64,000 nucleotides of DNA from JAAELZ01 sp965237485 (GCA_965237485.1 CBDEFQ010000004.1:744001-808000), one strand, 5' to 3'; numbered from the stretch's first letter, positions 1 through 8,618 are shown. The notes: generated by a model not told the origin, from the letters alone. A program made the numbers and translations.

Positions 1-266
1 TTGAACACAACTTCGGTCACGGCCATAAGCATTTGTCGACGGTATTCGCGTCGTTGATGTTGCTTGCTTTTATGATTGATCAGATTCAACAACGCTGTTG
101 TCCGCTGTTTCGACAAGCGCAACAGAGCAAACAAAGTAAACGTAATTTGTGGGAATCGTTGCGCGGACTATTTCTAAATCACTTGATTCCACATTGGGAG
201 GCGATATTATGCGCGATGGCGTATGGGATAAAAGCGAATGGGCCGATTGCTTATAATACTTCTTAG
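1..266 (+). CDS. C-terminal fragment of a transposase (cut by window edge)
   Basis: The frame is open from the first bases and ends at TAG 264-266. The visible part begins with EHNFGHGHKHLS and continues into a hydrophobic helix (LMLLAFMIDQIQQ), which resembles the C-terminal end of ISNCY/IS1182-like DDE transposases, where a conserved Glu-His-Asn-Phe-Gly-His-Gly segment precedes the last helices. The DDE core lies outside the window, so activity cannot be judged. It marks the first of several mobile elements crowded at this end. The family name is from memory of the motif; that it is a transposase tail is fairly likely. Confidence 0.6.
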   Translation, partial: EHNFGHGHKHLSTVFASLMLLAFMIDQIQQRCCPLFRQAQQSKQSKRNLWESLRGLFLNHLIPHWEAILCAMAYGIKANGPIAYNTS

Positions 267-513
267 TGAGGCCGTGACGGAAGCAGTTTAGAGTGAGTGT
301 TTATTCAGGGTAAACCAAGCCAAATTAGCAAGCCTCACGCTAGCAGGAGAAACCCGATTCCCCGTAACAAAGCCAACACAAGCATTTTTATGAGAGATTC
401 TGATTTCACTGGCCTTTTTAGGCGATAGCGGGAATTGCTGTGGTCTGGACAGTGTACTAGGCGAATACGAAGACGGGCGCTATAATCCGCTGCCTAATAT
501 CGATTATCTACCT
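267..513. other. Intergenic stretch after the transposase tail
   Basis: No gene start is visible. The frame of the DUF971 gene stays open upstream to about 394 without an ATG, which may be a remnant of a coding sequence broken by the upstream element. I found no clear inverted repeat marking the IS end. Confidence 0.3.
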
Positions 514-879
514 ATGTCGGCACCCAAACCAACCAACATCATCTATCATCAACAAAGTAAAAGCTTGGAAGTCGCTTTTGACGGTGGGGTGAGCTATTCC
601 ATGTCTGCAGAGTATTTACGCGTCAATTCACCTTCTGCAGAAGTACAAGGGCATAGTCCCAGCCAAGCCCTCCTACAATTGGGCAAAGAAGATGTTGGTA
701 TTGAAGCCATCGAACCCGTCGGAAATTATGCTGTTTCATTACGTTTTAGCGACGGCCATCAAACCGGTATTTTCTCATGGGAGATATTGCATAATCTCGG
801 CACTAATCAAGAGTTACTATGGGATGACTATCTAAACCGCTTAAGTGAAGCTGGGCACACTCGAAAAACCACTACCTAG
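514..879 (+). CDS. DUF971 (gamma-butyrobetaine hydroxylase-like N-terminal domain) protein
   Basis: This 121-residue protein matches the DUF971 family, small proteins similar to the N-terminal metal-binding domain of gamma-butyrobetaine hydroxylase. The opening strand (TNIIYHQQSKSLEVAF), the SPSAEVQGH segment and the VGNYAVSLRFSDGHQTGIFSW core followed by a final helix are typical, and the length is normal. The ATG at 514 fits the family start. In many gammaproteobacteria the gene sits beside hslUV; here it is isolated between mobile elements, ending 18 bases before the left inverted repeat at 898. Its biochemical role is not established, though iron-sulfur or iron binding has been suggested for the domain. 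Confidence 0.75.
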   Translation: MSAPKPTNIIYHQQSKSLEVAFDGGVSYSMSAEYLRVNSPSAEVQGHSPSQALLQLGKEDVGIEAIEPVGNYAVSLRFSDGHQTGIFSWEILHNLGTNQELLWDDYLNRLSEAGHTRKTTT

Positions 880-897
880 CCTAAATCTATAGAAACA

Positions 898-920
898 AAG
901 GGAATTATATACATAAGTGC
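898..920 (+). repeat. Left arm of a candidate transposon terminal inverted repeat
   Basis: The arm begins AAGGGAATTATATACATAAG. An inverted near-copy lies at 7059-7084, differing by one extra G and one or two inserted bases, so about 22 positions match. The two arms bracket the restriction-modification genes, the IS1595-type transposase gene and the nested insertions, which is what the ends of the original transposon should do. No target duplication is obvious outside the arms. Confidence 0.5.
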
Positions 921-923
921 ATT

Positions 924-1661
924 TTACGGCTGAAACTCGATCCAATCATCGCGATACTGCGCTAATTTCAGGATGTGTTCAAACGCAATAATCGGGACGT
1001 TTGGGGATATTCTGAACTTGGTGGCTGCTGTGGGTACTGTCCGCTGGATGGTGAATTGTGAGCCGTGTGGCTGCCAAGTGAACCGGCGTGTATCTGTTAC
1101 TATGTCGTAGCCTTCGAAGTTTCCCCACTTGTTCACTTCCCATCGGTAATTGTCGGCGATATACCGCTCGGCTTCGTCTTCAAACAGGACAAATTCACGC
1201 GCACCCATATTACGCACCAGGACGGCAACCCGCAGGTCATCGTGTTGATCCAATGCTTCATTGACGCGGCTGTTCCAAATTGACAATACTGCTCTGCCAG
1301 TATCGGTTATGTTCTTTCGCGGGTCAGATATACCAAGCGAATAATCGGGGAAGTTGCGACCGGATATAAGTCGTAATGCAGTGGCATCGAATGGATTGCT
1401 GTGCTGTACGGTTTTAACTGACCATGCGCAACCGTTCCATACCACATCAGCAATGCCAAGCGGACTGCTTCTATGTTCTCCCTCTATTGCTCTGGCGAAT
1501 ATCCCGCCGAAGTCGTCCCCGGTAATGTCTGCATGGCCTATGGCAAGTCGATGAACAATCTGCTTGCCAATCAGGAGAACCGTCTCGCGGGGTATCTCTC
1601 CGAGTGGGTACGGCTCACTACGCTGTTTTGCGCCGCCTTTGAGTTTGGGTTTTTGGGTCAT
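924..1661 (-). CDS. Probable type II restriction endonuclease
   Basis: This 245-residue protein starts 44 bases inside the end of the C5-methyltransferase gene, the layout of a type II restriction-modification pair. I do not recognise a named endonuclease family. Around residues 68-85 it has GIADVVWNGCAWSVKT, which could be a PD-(D/E)xK nuclease core in which the Asp is present, the usual Glu is replaced by Ser, and the Lys is kept. It would cut DNA at the site that its neighbour protects. Function is inferred mainly from the tight coupling to the methylase. The recognition sequence cannot be deduced. Confidence 0.65.
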   Translation of the reverse strand: MTQKPKLKGGAKQRSEPYPLGEIPRETVLLIGKQIVHRLAIGHADITGDDFGGIFARAIEGEHRSSPLGIADVVWNGCAWSVKTVQHSNPFDATALRLISGRNFPDYSLGISDPRKNITDTGRAVLSIWNSRVNEALDQHDDLRVAVLVRNMGAREFVLFEDEAERYIADNYRWEVNKWGNFEGYDIVTDTRRFTWQPHGSQFTIQRTVPTAATKFRISPNVPIIAFEHILKLAQYRDDWIEFQP

Positions 1662-2619
1662 AAACTTTCAGGATGCCTTTTATTGCAACACAAGCCAGCG
1701 GGATGGGAACAGCATTACCCGCCTGTTTTCTAATTTGGCTATCGTTGCCTATTATCTGATAATTATCAGGAAACCCTTGCAATCTCAACATTTCTCGCGG
1801 GGTCAACCGCCGCTCACCGTTAACCAGCAAGTAATTATGCGAAGCCCCCGCGCGCAACGCACAAGAAAATGGATGGCTGCTTACATTCCCGCCTTTGTTC
1901 TCGTGCCATATTCCGATTTTATGCGGTGATTGATGCGCCGTGTGTCTGGATTGCCTGATTTTATCCGACACAAAATACCTCAAGTCAGGCTTTTTCTCCA
2001 ACAATTTTGATAATGGCCGCATTGCTATCTTACCTGCCGGCCACGGGAATTCGTCAAAGTGTTTGCGCGTTGCTACAATCAAGACACGCTCGCGCTTTTG
2101 CGGCAGGCCGTGATCTAATGCGTTCAGTATCTTATAATCAACATGATAGCCAATGTCTTGAATATCGCCCATTATGCGGTCAAATACTGCCCCGCCCCTG
2201 ATCGTCACTAATTGCCGGACATTTTCCAGTATCATCGCCGCCGGTCGTTTGGCCTTTGCAATGCGGATGATCTCGAAAAACAGCGCCCCTCTGGGGTCGG
2301 ACATGCCACCTCTTTTGCCAATAATAGAGAATGGCTGGCATGGGAAGCCCGCAGTGAGCAAATCAAATGCCGGCAAACTAGAGGGCTTTGCGCGGTTAAT
2401 ATCACCATCAGGCAACAGGCCGAAATTAGCTTTGTATGCGGCTCTTGCTTCGGCGTCAATGTCGCACGCATACACGCATTTCAAGCCAAGCTCATTAGCG
2501 GCTAAATGAAAGCCGCCAATCCCGCAAAATAAATCAGCAAAGGTTCGTATCGGGCCGGGCCGGTAATCCGCCACTGCCCCGACCGTATTCTCAAAGGCTC
2601 GAGGTAATGACTGGTTCAT
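1618..2619 (-). CDS. C5-cytosine DNA methyltransferase (type II modification enzyme)
   Basis: The 333-residue protein has the C5-methyltransferase motifs in order: motif I FADLFCGIGGFHLA (residues 27-40), motif IV GFPCQPFS with the catalytic Cys at 93, motif VI ENVRQL (about 131), motif VIII QKRERVLIVATRK (about 173), motif IX RRLTPREMLRLQGFPDNY and motif X QAGNAVPIPLA. It transfers a methyl group from S-adenosylmethionine to cytosine. Its ATG overlaps the transposase stop (ATGA, 2616-2619) and its end overlaps the endonuclease start, so the three genes are probably translated in a coupled way from one transcript. Confidence 0.93.
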   Translation of the reverse strand: MNQSLPRAFENTVGAVADYRPGPIRTFADLFCGIGGFHLAANELGLKCVYACDIDAEARAAYKANFGLLPDGDINRAKPSSLPAFDLLTAGFPCQPFSIIGKRGGMSDPRGALFFEIIRIAKAKRPAAMILENVRQLVTIRGGAVFDRIMGDIQDIGYHVDYKILNALDHGLPQKRERVLIVATRKHFDEFPWPAGKIAMRPLSKLLEKKPDLRYFVSDKIRQSRHTAHQSPHKIGIWHENKGGNVSSHPFSCALRAGASHNYLLVNGERRLTPREMLRLQGFPDNYQIIGNDSQIRKQAGNAVPIPLACVAIKGILKVYDPKTQTQRRRKTA

Positions 2620-3512
2620 TCTGCTATCAAATCAGCATAAGTTAAGCGTTTCCCGCTCAATCGGTCGCAAAGCGCGTCTATGCGGTCGTAGGTGTGGATT
2701 TTGACATTGCCTTCATTCAATCGAAAAGTGAATTCGTTGATATAGCGATGCAGATGCTTTTTGCTCCAATGATGATAAATGCCGTCGTAACCTCGCTTCA
2801 TTACCGCCCATACGCTTTCAATCGTGTTGGTATGCGCTTCGCCGCGCACATACTCACCTGCACTGTGACTGACGGCCTGATGGTCGTATCCCTTCATATT
2901 AGAATAGCCACGATGCTGGTCGGTGAATACCTTGCTCCCCCGCTTCACATTCTCTACGATGGCGCATCTTAGGCGACTGGCATTCGCTTCGCCATTCAAC
3001 GGCATTGCCCGCACTTGGCCGCCACGCTCCTTCATGCCCAGCACTCCGGCTTTGCCAACAGGGCCACGCCCAAGTTTCAGGCGTTTGCCAGCGTGCTTGT
3101 TTTTCTCCCTGCCACCGATATAGGTCTCGTCAACCTCGACCCGCCCTTTCAGCAAACCGCCCCTGCTGTCGCAGGCTTCACGGATACGATGCAGCATAAA
3201 CCACACAGTTTTTTGAGTAACGCCGACCTCCTTGCTCAACTGTAAACTGGATATGCCTTTGCGGGCAGTAGATAACAAATACATAGCATAAAGCCATGTG
3301 CGTATTTCAATCTTGGAACTCGCCATGACCGTCCCGCTTTTTGCTGAAAAAGATCGCCGACAATCGTTGCAGTGATAGAACCCGACGCGTCCTTTCCGGG
3401 GAGCATTGTTCATGCCGCTGCAAAGTGGGCAGACTACACCATCTGGCCAACGGCGACTCTCATAGTATTCGCGGGCTGCTTTCTCGTCCGGTGAAACGCT
3501 TGAAAAACTCAA
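2616..3512 (-). CDS. IS1595-family (ISXO2-like) transposase
   Basis: The 298-residue protein begins with a zinc ribbon (Cys28, Cys31, Cys48, Cys51) followed by a helix-turn-helix stretch (LSKEVGVTQKTVWFMLHRIR) and an RNase H-like catalytic domain. Its acidic motifs are VEVDETYIGG, VFTDQHRGY and TNTIESVWAVMKRG, as in ISXO2-like transposases. The first codon is TTG, the first possible start after an in-frame stop; no ATG is available upstream. Length and domains are those of a complete enzyme. Its stop overlaps the methyltransferase start, so the R-M genes look like passengers transcribed with it. Confidence 0.9.
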   Translation of the reverse strand: MSFSSVSPDEKAAREYYESRRWPDGVVCPLCSGMNNAPRKGRVGFYHCNDCRRSFSAKSGTVMASSKIEIRTWLYAMYLLSTARKGISSLQLSKEVGVTQKTVWFMLHRIREACDSRGGLLKGRVEVDETYIGGREKNKHAGKRLKLGRGPVGKAGVLGMKERGGQVRAMPLNGEANASRLRCAIVENVKRGSKVFTDQHRGYSNMKGYDHQAVSHSAGEYVRGEAHTNTIESVWAVMKRGYDGIYHHWSKKHLHRYINEFTFRLNEGNVKIHTYDRIDALCDRLSGKRLTYADLIAE

Positions 3513-3560
3513 AAGTGCTGACGGTTACTTTACACATAGGTTTATCATGCTAGGTTTTTG

Positions 3561-3595
3561 TATTGTACAATATACAAGAGATTATGCCTTGTCAA
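3561..3595 (-). promoter_or_regulatory. Promoter with palindromic operator for the transposase-R-M transcript
   Basis: On the minus strand a perfect TTGACA -35 box (3590-3595) is followed 17 bases later by TATTGT (3567-3572), or 15 bases later by TATATT. The -10 region lies inside a perfect 12-bp palindrome, TATTGTACAATA (3561-3572), a likely repressor site. The -35 box falls in the terminal repeat of the neighbouring IS (from 3589), so this may be a hybrid promoter made by that insertion. Confidence 0.55.
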
Positions 3596-3918
3596 AGTCT
3601 TGTCCAACATGAAATGATACTGAGCGAAGGGACTGATTCTAATCGGAAATGATACCGAACTAATCTAATTTCTGTTCATGATGGTGAATGAATACCATTA
3701 TGAATGACCACCATATAGATACCCTTGATAAGGCACGCTTGTTGCTACAAGGCACTGATGAAATCGATCTGGCAATCGACGGTAAACGCAATCGCTATGA
3801 TTTCATCAAACGCACCTTAATGCGTTTCAAATACAGCAAACTGGGTCGAGCCGATAAGGGTCTTGTGCTGCGTTATATCACACGCATCAGCGGTTACTCT
3901 TATGTGCAAGTGAAACGC

Positions 3919-3926
3919 CTTGCTGC
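3919..3926 (+). repeat. Left target-site duplication of the IS66 element
   Basis: CTTGCTGC precedes the left inverted repeat. CTGGCTGC follows the right one at 6003-6010, matching at seven of eight positions. An 8-bp duplication is normal for the IS66 family. Confidence 0.8.
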
Positions 3927-6002
3927 GTAACTTCTCAATAACCCGTGGCAGGTAAAATAAAACAAAATATTTCTTGACAGGATTTTACGCTAAAAGGAAG
4001 GTAATTCAACGTGGTCGAGTGACTCGATTTAGGTTGAGTTCCAGGGTGGTTGTAGGCACCTTTACGCTAATAACAAAGATCGCTTAAGGGACGTTTCAGG
4101 GGTGTCTTCTTAACGTTCGTTGTGGCGCAGTTGAGAAGGCAAAATTGGACTTTCAAAACCGATGGTACACTAAGGTCTATCCAGTTAACGGACGTTTAAG
4201 ACCTTGAGTAAGCTACCCTCTATTCCCGACATTCCTGAACAAGAACAAACCCCCGCAGTAAAAATGTTGCGGGTGCTAGTGGAGCAGCTGTTGGTGCGAG
4301 TTCAACAACAGGACGAAGAAATAGCATTGCTTAAAGATGAAATCAATATCCTTAAGGGGCAGAAGAGGCGGCCTACTGTTAAGGGTGGTAATATGGATAA
4401 GAAAACAGAGCCAAAACGTTCATCTTCTAGCGACAAACCTAAGCAGCGAGCTGGGTCGAACAAGGCAAAGAAAACACCAAGGCTGTCAATTGACCTAAAT
4501 CTGGTTATTGAACCAGCGAAGTCCGTGCCCGAAGGTTCTCGCTTTAACCTAGAAAACCCAGTTGAACGCAAAAAAGATGTGCAACTAATTGATATGAATA
4601 AGGAAGTCAGAAAATACGAGGTCACCTTATTGGTGATGAGTGCTTTTCTGGGTTTCTTAGGCATATTAAAGAGTTGTGCAGACATTTGTGTTTCAACTGA
4701 GTTTTCTAGGTTTAAAGGCTATCGGGATTTTGTAGTGCAGGATTTGCTTATCTAGGTTCATACCACCCGCTATCGTTTAGCGCATTGGGTAACGCCAGAC
4801 AATAAAAAGCTCAAAGGCCAGTTACCGACATCCGTGGCAGGGCGACATTATGGGCCTCGTCTGGTCAGTTATATTCTCTATCAATATCATCATTGTCAAA
4901 CCACGCAACCACTCTTGTTGGAACAGTTGCGAGAGTGGGGAATTGATATTTCTTCGGGACAAATTAACCCAATACTGATCAGCGCTAAAGAGCCCTTTCA
5001 TGCTGAGAAAGAGGCGTTACTAAGCGTTGCTCTGAGCGCATCGTCTTACGTGACCGTGGACGATAGTGGTGCTCGCCATCAGGGCAAAAATGGCGATGTA
5101 ACGCACATTGGTAATGACTTGTTTGCGTGGTTTAAAAGTACTCAATCAAAAAGTCGAATTAACTTCCTACCGCTATTAAGGGCTGGCAATACGGATTATC
5201 GTTTGAGTCAAAGTGCGTTGAATTATAGGCAACAACATGGATTGCCAAAGCAAGCCTTAGCCGCTGTAACTGAGCACCGGGAACGCCGTATTGCCAACGA
5301 GGATGACTGGCTTGAAATGCTCGATAGCCTGTTGATCATTAAGGCACGTCACCGACGTATCACCACCGAAGGGGCATTACTTGGTAGTATTTTGCATCAT
5401 GGTCTGTGTGATGACATCGCTGTCGTCAGTGATGATGCAGGGCAATTTAACATTTTGGCTCATGCCTTGTGTTGGATACACACCGAGCGCTTAATCCATA
5501 AGTTGATACCGCTGAACGAGGGACACCGGCAGGGCATGGCTAAAATACGCGACCAAGTCTGGTGCTTTTATCGGGTGTTAAAAGAGTATAAAACCCAGCC
5601 TTGCGAGAACCAACGTAAAATACTTGAGCAGCGTTTCGATGAAATCTTCACTCAACAGACATGCTACCAAACATTAAATCAGACGCTCAAACGAATCCAT
5701 GCGAATAAAGCAGAATTACTGTTGGTGCTAGATCGACCAGATATTCCGTTACACACCAATGGCAGTGAAACAGACATTCGCGATTACGTGAAAAAACGAA
5801 AAGTGAGTGGCTCCACCCGCAGCGATGCTGGCCAGCAGTGTCGGGACACGTTTGCCAGTTTGAAAAAGACCTGCCGAAAACTGGATATATCGTTCTGGCA
5901 CTACCTGACCCATCGACTTGGTATCGGTGAGCAACATATTGATCCTCTGCCAGATATCATTATGGAACGCGCCAGCTTTGCCACGGGTTATTGAGAAGTT
6001 AC
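3927..6002 (+). mobile_element. IS66-family insertion sequence (single-gene type)
   Basis: The element is 2076 bp with perfect 24-bp inverted repeats at 3927-3950 and 5979-6002 that begin GTAACTTCTCAATAACCCGT. Ends starting GTAA and 8-bp target duplications are typical of IS66. Only the tnpC-like transposase is present, without tnpA or tnpB, as in the ISBst12 subgroup. It lies inside another transposase gene. The perfect ends and near-perfect duplication suggest a fairly recent insertion. Confidence 0.92.
4204..5994 (+). pseudogene. IS66 transposase with an internal amber stop
   Basis: Two frames in the same phase, 4204-4755 and 4756-5994, are separated only by TAG at 4753-4755 and together encode one IS66 transposase of about 596 residues. 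The N-terminal part has a coiled coil (VRVQQQDEEIALLKDEINIL) and a basic region. Just before the stop is the conserved RDFVVQDLLI, and just after it HTTRYRLAHW, so the stop replaces one codon, probably AAG. The second part holds the catalytic motifs VTVDDSGARHQGKNG, VVSDDAGQFNILAHALCWIH and HTNGSETDIRDYVKKRK. The start is TTG at 4204. The enzyme is inactive unless the stop is read through. Confidence 0.85.
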
Positions 6003-7054
6003 CTGGCTGCCAGCTATCTCAAGCACGGTAGAATCCAGTGGCGACATCGTGCCACAAGGGGCTTTGCTAGACGCTATAGCAATCAAGACATTAAGCTTCT
6101 AGCAGATATGGATGAACTCCACGGTACGTTATCAGGCCATGCCACTAGGAAACTCTGTGAGCGCGCCTTAGTTGTCTATGAGCAAACTGAGTATGCCAAC
6201 CTGGCACCTATCCCGGTTTCTCATCTATACAATCTACGCCGGTCTAAACCCTACCAGAACAATCTCCGTCACTTTGAAAAGACACATTCTAAGCCTTCTT
6301 CTATCGGCCAAAGACGTAAGCCACAGCCAGAAGGTCAACCTGGCTATAGCCGTGTAGATACAGTGCATCAGGGCGATAAGGACAAGGTTAAAGGGGTCTA
6401 TCATATCAACGCCGTTGATGAGATCACCCCGTTTGAAGTCGTGTCTTCTACACAGAAAATATCAGAGCCATTCTTGATGCCTATTCTCACTCAAATGCTA
6501 GAGCAGTTCCCCTTTGTGATTAAAGGCTTTCATGCCGATAATGGCAGTGAATACATTAACCAATCGGTGGTGCGATTGTTGAATAAGCTATTAATCGAGT
6601 TGACCCAATCCAGGGCTAGACACCGTAACGACAATGCCTTAGTTGAGTGCAACAATGGGGCCATCGTGCGCAAGCATCTTGGCTTCATGCATATCCCGCA
6701 AAAATATGCGCCTGAGATTAATCAATTTGCCACCGACTTTCTTAACCCTTATTTGAATTATCACCGACCTTGTTTCTTCCCACAGGTCAGCACTAACAAC
6801 AAAGGAAAACAAGTCAAAACCTATCCATATCGAAACATGATGACGCCTTATGAAAAACTCAAATCGTTGACCAATGCACAGTCATATCTTAAAACTCACA
6901 TCTCGTTTACAATGCTTGACGATATCGTTTATCAGATGACTGATAATGAGGCAGCAAAACAACTCAATGAGGAAAAAACCAAACTTTTTAAAAACATCTT
7001 TGAACAGAAATGACAATCAACTTCTCGGTATCATTCCTGTATTGGAATAGACTG

Positions 7055-7231
7055 TCAAGCACCTTTATGTATATAATTCCCCTTGATAACATTAAGAATT
7101 TCGGCTTCAGTTACCATACCGTCCGCGTTAAGATCCACGTCTTCTGCGGTGATTTCCATCGCTTGTACAGAACCAACTGCAGTTAATAGTCCAACTGATA
7201 ATACGGTTGAGTATAGATTTGATTTTTTCAT
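7055..7231 (-). CDS. Small secreted EF-hand protein, probably truncated at its C-terminus
   Basis: The likely start is ATG at 7231, preceded at good spacing by AGAAGGTG; a longer frame from 7273 has no better signal. A signal peptide (MKKSNLYSTVLSVG, cleavage after VQA) is followed by one EF-hand loop, DLNADGMVTEAE, with Asp, Asn, Asp and Glu at the calcium positions. The last dozen residues are encoded by the transposon's right inverted repeat (7059-7084), so the original C-terminus, perhaps a second EF-hand, was probably replaced. It would be periplasmic and bind calcium; its role is unknown. Confidence 0.65.
   Translation of the reverse strand: MKKSNLYSTVLSVGLLTAVGSVQAMEITAEDVDLNADGMVTEAEILNVIKGNYIHKGA
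7059..7084 (-). repeat. Right arm of the candidate transposon inverted repeat
   Basis: Read on the minus strand this begins AAGGGGAATTATATACATAA, the inverted counterpart of 898-920. It abuts the right end of the nested IS at 7058 and overlaps the end of the EF-hand gene. Confidence 0.5.
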
Positions 7232-7508
7232 GATATTCACCTTCTGAAATTGTTTAAGTAAATTTGGATTCACAACCTAAAGTTTCCTAACCAGCTAACT
7301 TTATGTCGTTGGTGCGATAGAGGGGGAAGCACAAATGAAGTTCATGAAAAGCAGAAAATAATTGAAATAGTTAATTTAATACAATTATATCAATATGTTA
7401 AAAACGCAATAATTTTCGGCAGCGAGTCCCAAATAGATAACGGACCTATAACAGACTTATAAACAGCATGGCCCAGCTTTAAAAATAGCAGGGTTTAAAG
7501 AACGGCGA

Positions 7509-8525
7509 TTAGCCACCAATATAGGACATCTCTACTTTTTGGGAATGGCTTATGCCTTGTGCCCGCTGTTCAGAATAACGGTCATCGCGTTTTGCCCATA
7601 TTGTTGTTATCGCCGCTTTTAAGTCTTTATCGCCAGTGGCGTCTCGCAACACCGTGCGTAGACCGTGCCCTTTACTAGCGAACAGACAGGTATAGACTTG
7701 GCCAATTGCCGAAAGGCGTGCGCGGGAACACTCGTGACAAAATGTTTGGGAAACCGATGAAATCAGACCAATTTCTAGCTTGCTATGCTGCTGATCAGTT
7801 AATTGCCAACGCTTAGCGACTTCACCCGGATAATTGGCACCAATGGGTTCTACGTGATATTTTGATTGAATCAGTTCGAGGATCTCATTTGCTGTGAATA
7901 CCTCACTTAACTGCCAATTGTTAGCATTGCCCACATCCATGTATTCGATGAATCTGAGTACAATATCCGAGTTCCTAAAGTGTTCTACCATCGGTAAGAT
8001 ACTGTGTTCATTTACAGTTTTTTGCACCACCATGTTTACCTTAACGGATTCAAACCCCGCGTTGGATGCGTGTTCTATGCCGGTAAGCACTTTATCAACC
8101 GGGAAGTTCATGCTGTTAAGTGCTTTAAAAGTAGGGTCGTCTAAAGCGTCTAAGCTAACGTTAATGCGTTTTAAGCCCGCCTCTTTTAACTCATTCGCTC
8201 TAGCGGCAGTAAGTAAAGAAGCATTGGTGGTCAGGCTGAGATCTTTGAGCCCATCAATTCCAGCCAACAATTTAACCAGTTCACTAAGATCATTGCGAAT
8301 CAATGGTTCACCTCCAGTGAGACGGATTTTCTCAACACCTAGGTCAACAAAGGCGCGAGCAATTTTTTCGATCTCCTCAAAACTCAGTAACTCGTGCTTA
8401 CTCAAGAATTTGTAATGCCGATTAAAAATGTGTTTTGGCATACAGTAATTACAACGAAAATTACATCGGTCAGTAACCGAGATGCGTAGGTCGTGTAGTG
8501 GACGTTGTAAGCTATCGAGAAGCAT
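7509..8525 (-). CDS. moaA: GTP 3',8-cyclase MoaA (molybdenum cofactor biosynthesis)
   Basis: The 338-residue radical SAM protein makes (8S)-3',8-cyclo-7,8-dihydro-GTP from GTP, the first step of molybdopterin synthesis. The N-terminal cluster motif is CNFRCNYC (residues 22-29) and the SAM-binding GGEP is in RLTGGEPLIR. The C-terminal cluster uses CHECSRARLS and a third Cys in QVYTCLF. The protein ends in a Gly-Gly pair (YIGG), as MoaA does; those glycines are needed for activity. Length is normal. No other moa gene is in the window, so the pathway partner MoaC is encoded elsewhere. The 235 bases between it and the EF-hand gene are AT-rich without a recognisable gene. Confidence 0.95.
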   Translation of the reverse strand: MLLDSLQRPLHDLRISVTDRCNFRCNYCMPKHIFNRHYKFLSKHELLSFEEIEKIARAFVDLGVEKIRLTGGEPLIRNDLSELVKLLAGIDGLKDLSLTTNASLLTAARANELKEAGLKRINVSLDALDDPTFKALNSMNFPVDKVLTGIEHASNAGFESVKVNMVVQKTVNEHSILPMVEHFRNSDIVLRFIEYMDVGNANNWQLSEVFTANEILELIQSKYHVEPIGANYPGEVAKRWQLTDQQHSKLEIGLISSVSQTFCHECSRARLSAIGQVYTCLFASKGHGLRTVLRDATGDKDLKAAITTIWAKRDDRYSEQRAQGISHSQKVEMSYIGG

Positions 8526-8618
8526 GCGTTTATTATAAGGTCATTTGGGTGAGGAACAATATCTTAAGCACAGCGTGAAGTTGGTGTTTAAAACAGCACC
8601 CATTCGCTTTGGTTTTGT

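Larger units (their letters stand above)
3688..7013 (+). pseudogene. DDE (integrase-core) transposase split by IS66
   Basis: The gene is in two parts, 3688-3926 and 6011-7013. Removing the IS66 element with one copy of the 8-bp target site restores one in-frame protein of 413 residues: the helix-turn-helix segment ISGYSYVQVKRLA joins directly to ASYLKHGRIQW. The catalytic residues are in the second part: GYSRVDTVHQGD, FHADNGSEY and ALVECNNGAIVRKHLG, the D, D and E of an rve integrase core. The C-terminal part could still be translated from an ATG at 5991, but it lacks the DNA-binding domain. The exact IS family is not certain; it resembles IS481/ISNCY-type enzymes. Confidence 0.85.
3589..7058 (+). 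mobile_element. Insertion sequence with rve-type transposase, interrupted by an IS66 element
   Basis: Imperfect inverted ends are visible. The left end 3589-3624 (TTGTCAAAGTCTTGTCC, then GAAATGATACTGAG) pairs with the right end 7024-7058, which read inward gives TTGACAGTCTATTCC, then GGAATGATACCGAG. A further copy of the GAAATGATACCGA box lies at about 3647-3660. The single transposase gene is split by the IS66 insertion at 3927-6002. No flanking target duplication could be confirmed. The exact ends are uncertain by a few bases. Confidence 0.65.
898..7084. mobile_element. Probable IS1595-family transposon carrying a restriction-modification pair, with nested insertions
   Basis: The outer limits are the inverted-repeat arms at 898-920 and 7059-7084. 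Inside, on the minus strand, are an IS1595-type transposase, a C5-methyltransferase and a probable endonuclease in overlapping order. The promoter side of the transposase has been invaded by a second IS (about 3589-7058), itself split by an IS66 element. IS1595-family elements with passenger genes are known. The reading of this whole span as one invaded transposon is inference from repeat placement. Confidence 0.5.

Noticed and set aside
2174..2509. Plus-strand frames opposite the C5-methyltransferase gene
   Set aside because: They are antisense to clear methyltransferase motifs and show no family features.
3549..3589. Target duplication of the nested IS at its two ends
   Set aside because: The flanks (ATGCC and GCACC) do not match well enough to claim a duplication.
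7894..8415. A 173-codon plus-strand frame opposite moaA
   Set aside because: It is antisense to conserved MoaA motifs and its Ser/Leu-rich composition is that of a shadow frame.
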